Assembly: GCA_964594985.1 (NCBI GenBank)
Contig: CAZQNQ010000001.1
Span: 327,995 to 391,994, forward strand
DNA length: 64,000 bases
Reading direction: 5' to 3'
Source: JADLHS01 sp964594985
GTDB taxonomy: Bacteria > Verrucomicrobiota > Verrucomicrobiia > Limisphaerales > JADLHS01
In this document: positions 16,369 through 24,913 of the stretch, in pieces
Numbering within the stretch: position 1 is the stretch's first letter
Layout of the letters: the number at the start of each line of letters is the position of its first letter
Notes under the pieces: model-generated
Seen by the model: only the letters and a program-made list of their open reading frames with translations
What the model was told of the DNA's origin: nothing
Databases searched by the model: none
Translations under genes and position numbers: made by a program

Positions 16369-17859
16369 ATGCAAATGAACACGCACCTTCGCTTAGTTTT
16401 AGCCTTGTTGCTTGAAGGAGTGTTTTCTGTAAAGGGGCAAGGATTTGAAAGCTACACTTGGACTAACATTCCAGCCTTTCCGAATTTACCCGCAATTCAA
16501 AACCCAGTCGCGCTGGCGGTTCCGCCCGGGGAAACCAATCGCCTGTTTGTGGTCAGCCAAATGGGCAAGATTACGGTAATTACCAATCTCACCAACCCAT
16601 CTACCACCACCTTCTTAGATTTATCGGGGCGGGTTTATATGAGCGGAGAAGCTGGATTATTGGGACTAGCCTTTCATCCAGGATACCAGACCAATGGATT
16701 CTTTTACGTATTCTATACTTCGCGCACAAATACTTTTCCCACTGCGTTATATGATACACTGTCTCGCTTTCAAGTAACCGCGACTGACCAAAACCAGGCT
16801 GATCCAAATACGGAACTGCGACTCTTTGCCCAATATGACCGAGACATCGCCCACAATGGCGGCGATTTGCATTTTGGACCGGACGGTTTTCTCTACGTAT
16901 CGGTGGGTGACGAAGGTGGTTTTGGAAACCAGTTCACGAATGCCCAGCACATTGGGCGGAACCTTTTTTCCGGCATCTTGCGAATTGATGTGGATAAACG
17001 CCCCGGCAGCCTGCCTCCCAATCCAAGTCCGACACAAGCGATAACAACCAATTATGCCATTCCTTCAGACAACCCTTTTGTGGCTGCAACCGAATTTAAC
17101 AACCTGCCCATCGTTCCGACTCAAGTGCGAACCGAATTTTGGGCTGTCGGCCTGCGAAACCCGTGGCGGTTTTCATTCGACCCTGTAACAGGCGTGCTCT
17201 ATTGCGGTGACGTCGGCGAAGGAACTGTTGAAGAAATCAACATCATCACGAAAGGAGGAAACTATGGTTGGGCATCCTACGAAGGAAACCAGAGCCCTCC
17301 AATGGGCGTTTCAACAAATGGCCAGCCAGTCCCGTCGAATCCCATTCCCCCACTGTTTCACTATTTGCATCCAAGCCAATCGGCCAGTGTGACAGGAGGC
17401 GTTGTTTACCGAGGCACCCGTTTTCCACAGTTATACGGAGCTTATATTTATTCGGACTTCATGTCTGGTCGAATGTGGGCATTGCGACACACTGGGATGA
17501 CGGTAACTCACCAGGCTCTCCTATACACCGGGCCGCAGGCTTCAGCTTTCGGAACTGACCCTCGAAATGGCGATGTCCTTTTTTGTGATTACGTCGGCAA
17601 GCAAATCCAACGGCTCGTTTCATTTACTCCAACAATAAACTCCGTCACGAGCGTTGGAACAAACCTCGTTGTAACAGGCGTGGGCGGGCGGGCCTTTTGG
17701 GGCTTTCGATTACTCACCAGTCCAGACCCAACTCTGCCGGTTGCCGATTGGCACAACCCCATCACGCGGGGTTCAGATTCCATGGGAAATTTTACGTTCA
17801 CCAATCCCATCTCCCCAACCACGCCACAAATGTTCTACCGCGTAAAGCTGGGACCGTGA
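16369..17859 (+). CDS. Secreted PQQ-dependent sugar dehydrogenase-like protein
   Basis: Six-bladed beta-propeller of the glucose/sorbosone dehydrogenase family, 496 aa, with a signal peptide (residues 1-24). Motifs: AGLLGLAFHPGY, the catalytic-type HNGGDLHFGPDG near residue 162-173, SVGDEGG, and GLRNPWRFSFDP with DVGEGTVEEI, the PQQ and calcium binding regions. A C-terminal 60-residue tail (GWGF/LLTSPDP... ending MFYRVKLGP) resembles tails of other secreted proteins in this window. Base composition is visibly more AT-rich than the neighbours, so recent transfer is possible. Oxidoreductase activity is inferred. Confidence 0.85.
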   Translation: MQMNTHLRLVLALLLEGVFSVKGQGFESYTWTNIPAFPNLPAIQNPVALAVPPGETNRLFVVSQMGKITVITNLTNPSTTTFLDLSGRVYMSGEAGLLGLAFHPGYQTNGFFYVFYTSRTNTFPTALYDTLSRFQVTATDQNQADPNTELRLFAQYDRDIAHNGGDLHFGPDGFLYVSVGDEGGFGNQFTNAQHIGRNLFSGILRIDVDKRPGSLPPNPSPTQAITTNYAIPSDNPFVAATEFNNLPIVPTQVRTEFWAVGLRNPWRFSFDPVTGVLYCGDVGEGTVEEINIITKGGNYGWASYEGNQSPPMGVSTNGQPVPSNPIPPLFHYLHPSQSASVTGGVVYRGTRFPQLYGAYIYSDFMSGRMWALRHTGMTVTHQALLYTGPQASAFGTDPRNGDVLFCDYVGKQIQRLVSFTPTINSVTSVGTNLVVTGVGGRAFWGFRLLTSPDPTLPVADWHNPITRGSDSMGNFTFTNPISPTTPQMFYRVKLGP

Positions 17860-17870
17860 GACTGCAACGC

Positions 17871-17903
17871 TGGCATGAAAAACAGTTCGTGCCATTTTAT
17901 TTT
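17871..17903 (+). terminator. Rho-independent terminator after the sugar dehydrogenase gene
   Basis: A 9-bp stem, TGGCATGAA paired with TTCGTGCCA (17871-17879/17886-17894, one wobble), has a 6-base loop and is followed by TTTTATTTT. It overlaps the end of the convergent dnaG gene by one base. Confidence 0.87.
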
Positions 17904-19711
17904 CAGGCAAGCGGGCCAAGCGGTTGCTTCTTGTATTGCCGCCACTGCTGGAGTTGTTGGAGCAACTCCATATTCTGCGCGTCCGAAATCCCCGGCTGAC
18001 TCAACTGCTGCGTCAGCGCGGCCATCTGTTGATCCACAAATTGATTGCGGAGACGCAACACCACGTCGGCCAGTTGCTGGTCGGGATTGGGGATTTCGCG
18101 TTCATCGGAAATCAACTCCGTGATCAGGCTGCGCACGGAAGGCGACTCAAACCCGTCGAGAAACGTCCCAATGCTGCGCCACGCGCCTTCGCGATGCGCC
18201 GTCAACCGCCGCGCCACGATGTCGCGGGCTTGCGGATGCTGAATCCAGTTCGGGTCCAGATGCGCCGCGAGCCAGTCCATTCCGGGATCATGCCGCAACG
18301 CCAGCTTCAGCAACCATGACTCGAGCATCACAGGACGAGGGATGGTTTCCTCAGTTTCTGCGGCGGCTGAATCAAAATATTCGTCCTCAGCGGCAGCAAC
18401 CGGCGTAGTCGTGGTTTTGCCAAATTCCTTTCGCACCGCGTCCGGTGCGACGCCGAGGCGCAGCGCGGTCTTTTGCGCGTATTTGTCCACGAGCACGGTG
18501 TTGCCGGTTTTGCGCACGGCTTCGGACATGTCGCGCACGACGGTAAGCCGGCCCTTGTCGCTGGTGATGTCGTTTGTGCGACAGAGGCGACCGAGGTAGT
18601 AATCGAAAAAACCTTCCGCACCGGCGATCAACTGCCGGAAGGCCTCGCCGCCGTTGGCTTTGATGAAACTGTCCGGGTCATGCGGCGGCGGCACAATCGC
18701 CACGCGCACGGCCAGACCGGACGCCAGCAAGCTGTCAAGCGAACGCACGGCGGCGTTTTGCCCGGCGTTGTCCGAGTCGAAGCACAACACGACTTCGTCC
18801 ACGTAGCGTTTGATGATGCGCGCGTGTTGATCGGTAAACGCCGTGCCTTGCGGCGCGACGATGTTTTGCACGCCGGCCATGAAGCACGCGATGGAATCCA
18901 ACTGCCCTTCGCACACGATGGCAAAGCCCGCGTCGAGGATGGCGCGCTTGGATTTATCGAGCGCGAAGAAAACTTTGCTCTTGGTGAAGATCGGCGTCTC
19001 GGGAGAGTTGACGTACTTGGCAGTCTTTTCGTCACCCGTCAAAATGCGGCCGCTGAACCCGATCACGCGCCCCTGCTCGTCGCAGATGGGAAACATGAGT
19101 CGCCCGCGAAAACGGTCGTAGTGTCGCCCGGTTTCCTCCTTCTTGAGAATCAGGCCGGCCTTTTCCATCACGGCGAGGTCCAAGCCTTTGCTCTTGGCCC
19201 AATTCACCGTGTCGTCCCACGCTTCGGGCGCGGCCCCGAGCCGGAAAAGTTTGATGGCTTCGGCAGGCACGCCGCGTTTGGCGAGATAGTCGCGGGCAAG
19301 TTGCCCGGCGGCTTCGTTGGCGAGGCAGGACTGCCAGCGTTGCGTGATCTGTTCGTGAATCTGGAGGAGTTGATCCTTGATGTGCCGGGCTTCCTGCGCG
19401 CCGGGATTGTTGTCCAGTTCGAGCGGGATTTTGGTGCGATCGGCGAGTCGCCGCACGGCGTCCACGAAACCGATATTCTCGTATTCTTTGACGAACGTGA
19501 AGACGTCCCCGCCCTTGTGACAGCCGAAGCAATGAAAAATCTGCTTGTGCGGATTGACGTTGAAGCTCGGGGATTTCTCTTTGTGAAACGGACAAAGCGC
19601 GGTGAAGTTTGCGCCCGCGCGTTTCAACGGCAAATAACCGCCAATGACATCCACGATGTCGTTGGCGGCGCGAATACGTTCGAGGGTGTTGTCGGAAATC
19701 AACCCAGCCAC
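17903..19711 (-). CDS. dnaG: DNA primase
   Basis: Makes RNA primers for replication. The N-terminal CHC2 zinc finger (CPFH ... CFGC, residues about 41-64) is followed by the DnaG catalytic core and TOPRIM domain (VCEGQLDSI, LCFDSDNAGQNAA near residues 262-310), and a C-terminal DnaB-interacting helical region. Length 602 aa is normal. The start is GTG 19711. An overlapping ATG at 19719 is out of frame. Confidence 0.96.
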   Translation of the reverse strand: MAGLISDNTLERIRAANDIVDVIGGYLPLKRAGANFTALCPFHKEKSPSFNVNPHKQIFHCFGCHKGGDVFTFVKEYENIGFVDAVRRLADRTKIPLELDNNPGAQEARHIKDQLLQIHEQITQRWQSCLANEAAGQLARDYLAKRGVPAEAIKLFRLGAAPEAWDDTVNWAKSKGLDLAVMEKAGLILKKEETGRHYDRFRGRLMFPICDEQGRVIGFSGRILTGDEKTAKYVNSPETPIFTKSKVFFALDKSKRAILDAGFAIVCEGQLDSIACFMAGVQNIVAPQGTAFTDQHARIIKRYVDEVVLCFDSDNAGQNAAVRSLDSLLASGLAVRVAIVPPPHDPDSFIKANGGEAFRQLIAGAEGFFDYYLGRLCRTNDITSDKGRLTVVRDMSEAVRKTGNTVLVDKYAQKTALRLGVAPDAVRKEFGKTTTTPVAAAEDEYFDSAAAETEETIPRPVMLESWLLKLALRHDPGMDWLAAHLDPNWIQHPQARDIVARRLTAHREGAWRSIGTFLDGFESPSVRSLITELISDEREIPNPDQQLADVVLRLRNQFVDQQMAALTQQLSQPGISDAQNMELLQQLQQWRQYKKQPLGPLA

Positions 19712-19736
19712 GCGGCCATGTTAGCCGGAGCGGGCG

Positions 19737-20360
19737 TCATTGCCACGTAAACTCTTTGCGCTTGGTCGGAGCGCTGGCGCCGGGGATGGCAGGCGTGGGC
19801 TTGATCAGCAGGAAGTCCAGATGTTGATGCACCTGCGAGCCGACAAATGAGTTTTTGAACACGTCATCCTGGATGGCGTAAAGGTGGGGAAAGAAACTGC
19901 TGCCGTAGTTGTCGAGATCGTATTTTTGGGTCGCCTTGACTTCGGCGGTGGAGTAATACCGGGCGTTCAACAAGGCGAGCAGCACCATGATGATGCAGGC
20001 GAACCGCAACGCGCCTGCTGGTTTGCCCAGGTAAAATTCCGCTTTGCCAAACGTGTCGCTGCCCTTGAGTTTTTCCCCCAGTTTTCCCGTCAGGAGGATG
20101 AAGACCAGCGCCACCACCAGCGCCGTGCTGATGTAAGCGATGAGATACGAGGTCAATTTGCCCAGGTGCGCCGTGGTGGCCAGCCACTGCCCGAACGGCT
20201 CGTAGGCGATGGCGGGCAGCAGCATGATGGCAATCCATCGCATCACGGCGAGGGCTTCTTTCGACATGCCGTTCTTTTTGCCGCAGGAGTAACCGATGAG
20301 CAACATCACCAGCACAAAGACGTCGAACCAGTTCACCGGCAAATTACCGTTTGCATTCAT
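19737..20360 (-). CDS. CvpA family membrane protein
   Basis: Inner-membrane protein of 207 aa with four hydrophobic segments (about residues 12-32, 42-58, 70-92 and 108-128). The N-terminal NWFDVFVLVMLLIGYSCGKK-type start matches the CvpA (colicin V production) family. A polar C-terminal tail follows. It sits just upstream of dnaG on the same strand. Function in this setting is unknown. Confidence 0.72.
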   Translation of the reverse strand: MNANGNLPVNWFDVFVLVMLLIGYSCGKKNGMSKEALAVMRWIAIMLLPAIAYEPFGQWLATTAHLGKLTSYLIAYISTALVVALVFILLTGKLGEKLKGSDTFGKAEFYLGKPAGALRFACIIMVLLALLNARYYSTAEVKATQKYDLDNYGSSFFPHLYAIQDDVFKNSFVGSQVHQHLDFLLIKPTPAIPGASAPTKRKEFTWQ

Positions 20361-20429
20361 AGCGGATTCCAGATGTCCGCCTTCTGGGCAGACTGTCCTG
20401 CCGAAGAACCAGCCAGTCGCGTGCCAGCG

Positions 20430-22046
20430 TCACCGGGGATTGGCCACCAGCCAATATCGGATGGCGTCCGCCTGCGGATTCCGCGGTTCCAATTGCAAAA
20501 CCTTCTGATAATGCTGCCGGGCGCGGGGAATATCCCGCACCTGTTCCGCGTACAGAATGCCCAAAGTCAGGTGTCCTCGTGCCTCATCTGGATGCAGCGC
20601 CAGCAATTTTTCCAGCTCGGCGACGGCCTCCCGATACCGGCCCTCGGCATTGAGAGTCAGGGCGTAATTGTATCGGGCATCGCCGGAATCGGGACGCAAC
20701 GCCAGCGCCGCCTGCCAGGCGGTGGTCGCCAGTTTGAAGTCGCGGAGTTCAAACGCCACCAACCCGAGGCAGTAATGCGCCTCGTAGTAACTCTCGTCCA
20801 AGATGATTGCCCGCCGATATAATTGCAGTGCCTCGACCAGGCGCTTGTCGCGTTGCTTCTGCTGCCCCCGTGCCACTTCGACCTCGGCTGCTTTGCGATC
20901 ATCCGTTTTGGCTGGGATCGCCGCAGCGCCCGACGGAGCGGCGTTTGTTCCACCATCCACTTTCGTGGCGGCGGCCGGTTTGGTCTCCCCCGCACCGGGC
21001 TTGGCCTCCCGTTTGAAGGGATTCAATTTGGAGAAAAAACTTTTCGAGGCGGGAGCCGGGGCCGGACGGGTGGCAGTTGATGGCGGAACGGGATTATTCG
21101 TTCGCACGACCGCGACCTTTGAATCGTCCTCGACTGGCTTCACCAGGTGCGCAGCGGGCGATTTTGCTTCCGCCACGGTCGAAGTCGGCGGCGCGGACTG
21201 GGGCGCGGTGACCGGCGCTTCAACCTTGGCGACTACCGGTGGATTGGAACGCGGGGTTGCGACGACAGAATTTGCCGCCGGCGGACGCGGTGCCAGTGCC
21301 GGAGCCGGTTCCAACGCCCGCACGATGGCGCTGACCGCCTCCCAATCCGGCGGCTGCGGCTGCAATCCGAGATACTCGCGATACAGTGGCAATGCTTCAT
21401 CAGGGTTGTTCAAACGATGCTGCACGGTGGCGAGATTCAGCAGGGCGGCAGGATGTTTGGGTTCAAGTTTCAACGCCGCCGCGAATGATTCCGCCGCCTC
21501 CCGCAGCCGGTTGCGTTGCGCAAAAACCATCCCAAGCCCATTCAACGCCTCGACATGCTGCGCGTCACAACGCAGTGCCTCTCGGAAACTTTTTTCCGCT
21601 TCAGTCAGATTCGCCCTGCGCTGCTGGGCCAGGCCCAGCTTGCACCAGCCGGCGGCGTCATTGGGCTGGCGGGCCGTGTAGGCGAACAGTTCCACGGCGG
21701 CGGCTTCGGGATTGTTTTGCTCCAGATGCAGGCAGCCGAGATTGAACCGCACTTCGATCAGGTCGCGATTAAAGCGCAGCGCCTGCGCATACGCCGCCGC
21801 CGCGTTCGTCCCCTGCCCCGCCTGATGATACGCCACGCCGAGGTAATTCCATGCCGCAGCATTGGTCGGCATCAACAGCACCGCAGTCTGCAGCGAGGCA
21901 ATGGCGGCTTCCGGCTGGCCGGATTCCAGCGATTTTTTGCCCGCGAGCAGCGCGCCAGGGCCGGTGGGCGAGCAGGCCGCGACCAACAAAGCAACACCCA
22001 ACAGGCTGAGAACCAGTCTTGTCACCCGATTTTTTGTGGCGAGCAT
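20430..22046 (-). CDS. TPR-repeat lipoprotein
   Basis: Probable outer-membrane-anchored scaffold. The signal peptide ends in a lipobox, LLVAAC, with the Cys near residue 25. TPR units occupy about residues 35-225 and again 385-535 (for example YEAHYCLGLVAFELRDFKLA, ARYNYALTLNAEGRYREAV). The two blocks are separated by a long Pro/Ala/Thr-rich low-complexity linker. Start ATG 22046 places the basic n-region before the hydrophobic core; ATG 22064 is in frame. It is transcribed divergently from the DUF362 gene. Confidence 0.82.
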   Translation of the reverse strand: MLATKNRVTRLVLSLLGVALLVAACSPTGPGALLAGKKSLESGQPEAAIASLQTAVLLMPTNAAAWNYLGVAYHQAGQGTNAAAAYAQALRFNRDLIEVRFNLGCLHLEQNNPEAAAVELFAYTARQPNDAAGWCKLGLAQQRRANLTEAEKSFREALRCDAQHVEALNGLGMVFAQRNRLREAAESFAAALKLEPKHPAALLNLATVQHRLNNPDEALPLYREYLGLQPQPPDWEAVSAIVRALEPAPALAPRPPAANSVVATPRSNPPVVAKVEAPVTAPQSAPPTSTVAEAKSPAAHLVKPVEDDSKVAVVRTNNPVPPSTATRPAPAPASKSFFSKLNPFKREAKPGAGETKPAAATKVDGGTNAAPSGAAAIPAKTDDRKAAEVEVARGQQKQRDKRLVEALQLYRRAIILDESYYEAHYCLGLVAFELRDFKLATTAWQAALALRPDSGDARYNYALTLNAEGRYREAVAELEKLLALHPDEARGHLTLGILYAEQVRDIPRARQHYQKVLQLEPRNPQADAIRYWLVANPR

Positions 22047-22097
22047 CGCGGCTCGTGGTACCATCCGCCCCCTGACGTGTCAAGAAACGCACCAGCC

Positions 22098-23153
22098 ATG
22101 ACCCACGACGCGCGAAGCTGCCTCCGCTTTTGCTTCGCGTTAAGCCTGCTTTGGTGGTTGGCTGGCCTCCCGGCATCCGCCGCCCAGACCTTCTCGCTGG
22201 AGAACAACACCAACGCCACCACGCGGGTGGTCGTCGTCGAGGACGCCGCCGCCACTGAAGCATTCCGCCCGCGGCCCGACATCGTGACCGCCATGGTCGA
22301 ACGCGGCATTCTCCGGCTCACCGGGGAAATCACCATCTCGAACGCGTGGCGGAGTCTCGTCGCCACCCAGGACATCGTCGGGTTGAAGGTGTATTCCCGC
22401 CCCGGCCCGAACAGCGGCACGCGGCCCGCCATCATCGCTGCCGTCGCCAAAGGTTTGATCGCCGCCGGCCTCCCCAGCTCAAACATCGTCATCTGGGATC
22501 GCGAAGAAGCGGACCTGCGCGAAGCCGGTTTTTTCCAACTGGCGAACGAACTTGGCATTCGCACCGCCGCCGCAAACCGCGCGGGCTGGGATGAAACGAA
22601 CTTTTACGATTCACCGCTCATCGGCAATCCGGTCTTCGGCGATCTGGAATTCGAGAAGAAGGGCGAGGGCGTGGGGCGAAAATCCTTTGTGTCGAAACTC
22701 GTCTCCCGCGAACTGACCAAGATCATCAACATCACGCCGCTGCTGAATCACAATGAGGCCGGCGTGTGCGGCAACCTTTACAGCCTCGCCCTGGGCAGCA
22801 CGGACAACATCCTGCGCTTCGAGGGACCGAGCCGGCTGGCCACCGCTGTGCCGGAAATTTACGCCCTGCCCGCCGTGGGCGACAAGGTGGTGCTCAACAT
22901 CACCGACGGTCTCATCTGCCAGTACGAAGGCGGGCAACGCGGGCTGTTGCACTACTCGGCGATGTTGAACCAGATCCGTTTGAGCCGCGATCCGGTGGCG
23001 TTGGACGGACTCTCGCTCAAGGAACTTGACGCCCAGCGACGCAAGGCCAAGGCACCGAATCTGCGACCGAACCTGGAACTGTATCGCAACGCGGCGTTGC
23101 TGGAATTGGGCGCAATCGAACCGGCGAAGGTGCGGGTCGAATTCGTGCGCTGA
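22098..23153 (+). CDS. Secreted DUF362 protein
   Basis: Protein of 351 aa with a signal peptide (residues 1-29, ending ASAAQ). The DUF362 core starts around VGLKVYSRPGPNSGTRPAII and includes LVSRELTKIINITPLLNHNEAGV. The typical iron-sulfur cysteines of some family members are not seen. Function is unknown. It ends one base before the stop of the convergent metalloprotease gene, with no room for a terminator between them. Confidence 0.8.
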   Translation: MTHDARSCLRFCFALSLLWWLAGLPASAAQTFSLENNTNATTRVVVVEDAAATEAFRPRPDIVTAMVERGILRLTGEITISNAWRSLVATQDIVGLKVYSRPGPNSGTRPAIIAAVAKGLIAAGLPSSNIVIWDREEADLREAGFFQLANELGIRTAAANRAGWDETNFYDSPLIGNPVFGDLEFEKKGEGVGRKSFVSKLVSRELTKIINITPLLNHNEAGVCGNLYSLALGSTDNILRFEGPSRLATAVPEIYALPAVGDKVVLNITDGLICQYEGGQRGLLHYSAMLNQIRLSRDPVALDGLSLKELDAQRRKAKAPNLRPNLELYRNAALLELGAIEPAKVRVEFVR

Positions 23154-23154
23154 C

Positions 23155-24819
23155 TCACGGATACGCGAGCCGGAAGAAGACGCTGCCGGTCGCGGGGTTG
23201 ATGGGAACGAACACGCGATTGGTTGCCGCCGCCCCGGCGACATTGACCCAGTTGGTCCCGAGACTGGCGTTGACGGCATTCGTCTGCGCCTCCAACCGCC
23301 AGCCGATGTGATCCGCCGGCCAGGAAAGTTGCACCCGGTTGGAGACGACCACGAGGGTCAGATTGGTCGGCGTGGCCGCCACCGTAATCGGGGCCGGCAA
23401 CACGGCCGTGAAGGTGTAATTCCCCAGGCAGCCGTAATCGGAGTAGCCGGTGGTGAGGGCATTACCGGAGCCGACGCCTTCCACGCTGACGTAGAACGTC
23501 CCGGCGGCCAGCACCCGGTTGATGGCGACCGCCTGCACGCCGCCGCTGGTGTCCGCCACTTCACGATTGGTGAGCAACGTGCCCGCGGCATCGTGAAGTG
23601 CGAGCCGGAAATGCACGTTCGCCCCGCGCTCCCACGGAGTGACGGTGAACGTCGCAGTGCCGCCCAAGGATTGAACAGAAAAGAAATCCACGTCGTCCGT
23701 CCGTTCCAGAATCCCCACATTGGTGACATTCAAACCGGAGAGGACTTTGGCGGTGGCGATGGTGTTGCCGACGTCGTCCGTGCGATACGCAAGCCCGTTC
23801 GCCTGGATGACATTCAGGTCGTTCTCGGTGTTGTTGGCGTTCGCGTATTCACCCCGACTCCATTGCACGATCGGTTTGGAATAACCCACGCCCATGATCG
23901 GCGCCCAGTTCCCCTGCCCGGAATAATAAGCGTCACCGCCGGAAACCCCATCATGGCTCAGGCCCAGTGTATGACCGACTTCATGGCTGATGGCTTCGGC
24001 GATGGATTTTTCCGAATTGTTAAGCCACTCGGGAAATACGAGCGCCGGCTTGTTGTAATTACCGAAGGCATCAAACACACCCACATAAGCAATCCCGCCA
24101 GCGGTGATAATGTAACTGCTGATGGGACTGATCAACACCCGCATGCCATACGCCTGATCGCCGACGCTGGATCGGGTCAAAGCCGCTTCCCCCGGGAACT
24201 CAGTCGTCACGTCCACATCGAACGCCGCGTAATCCTCCGCCACACGCAGCCAGATCTGCTGGATGATCGTCCGTTCCGTGGAATTGAAATTGGCAGAATC
24301 CCCGTCCATATCCCATGGCGGCGCGATGATGTTGGCGCCACCGTTGTAATCTGTCGTCCACGCATTGCCCGCCAAGGTGTGTCCGTCGAAATCGAGGAAG
24401 ATTTTCCGGTTCGAGTTCGACCGGCTGTGCAGCAGGAAGGTTTGTGATGCCTCAAACAACGCCGCAGCCGTTCCCATGACATTCGTTTCCCCACCAGCCG
24501 CGGGTACCACCAAACCGTCGCAGCAGTAATGCAACCGGCCCTGCGGATCGAGCCGCAGCGATCTGTCCCGGCGCAATAGACCGCGCAGTTCGGCCTCCGA
24601 CTTATGATAATGCGCCGCGACTTCGGGCAACCGGTCACCCAACGCGCGGATGGCTTCCTCCCCATGTGCACCACCGCGGATGTGCAACTCCGGCATCGCG
24701 GGCCGGGCCGGTTGCGCGACAGCCGCAGTACTGCTGACCAGCCATGAAAGCACGATGAATACCGCCCGCCAACCCCATGACCGCAAGCCTCTCCACCAGG
24801 CAGCAAATTCAAATCTCAT
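23155..24819 (-). CDS. Secreted zinc metalloprotease (metzincin-like)
   Basis: Protein of about 554 aa with a signal peptide (about residues 1-35, ending AVAQPARP). The zinc site is HEVGHTLGLSHD, matching the metzincin HExxHxxGxxH form, with a Met-turn candidate PIMGVGYSK some 25 residues later. A beta-rich region with DDVDFFSVQS follows, resembling pre-peptidase C-terminal domains. The last 60 residues (HIGWRLEAQTN ... VFFRLAYP) match the tails of other secreted proteins here. ATG 24819 is my choice; ATG 24837 is in frame. Confidence 0.85.
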   Translation of the reverse strand: MRFEFAAWWRGLRSWGWRAVFIVLSWLVSSTAAVAQPARPAMPELHIRGGAHGEEAIRALGDRLPEVAAHYHKSEAELRGLLRRDRSLRLDPQGRLHYCCDGLVVPAAGGETNVMGTAAALFEASQTFLLHSRSNSNRKIFLDFDGHTLAGNAWTTDYNGGANIIAPPWDMDGDSANFNSTERTIIQQIWLRVAEDYAAFDVDVTTEFPGEAALTRSSVGDQAYGMRVLISPISSYIITAGGIAYVGVFDAFGNYNKPALVFPEWLNNSEKSIAEAISHEVGHTLGLSHDGVSGGDAYYSGQGNWAPIMGVGYSKPIVQWSRGEYANANNTENDLNVIQANGLAYRTDDVGNTIATAKVLSGLNVTNVGILERTDDVDFFSVQSLGGTATFTVTPWERGANVHFRLALHDAAGTLLTNREVADTSGGVQAVAINRVLAAGTFYVSVEGVGSGNALTTGYSDYGCLGNYTFTAVLPAPITVAATPTNLTLVVVSNRVQLSWPADHIGWRLEAQTNAVNASLGTNWVNVAGAAATNRVFVPINPATGSVFFRLAYP

Positions 24820-24913
24820 CACGCAACGCCAAAACATCGCGCCAATATAAAAGCACACTTCAGCCCTCACTTCGAGCCACAAACACAGTTCGGGTTTCCG
24901 CCCACCCGGTCAA

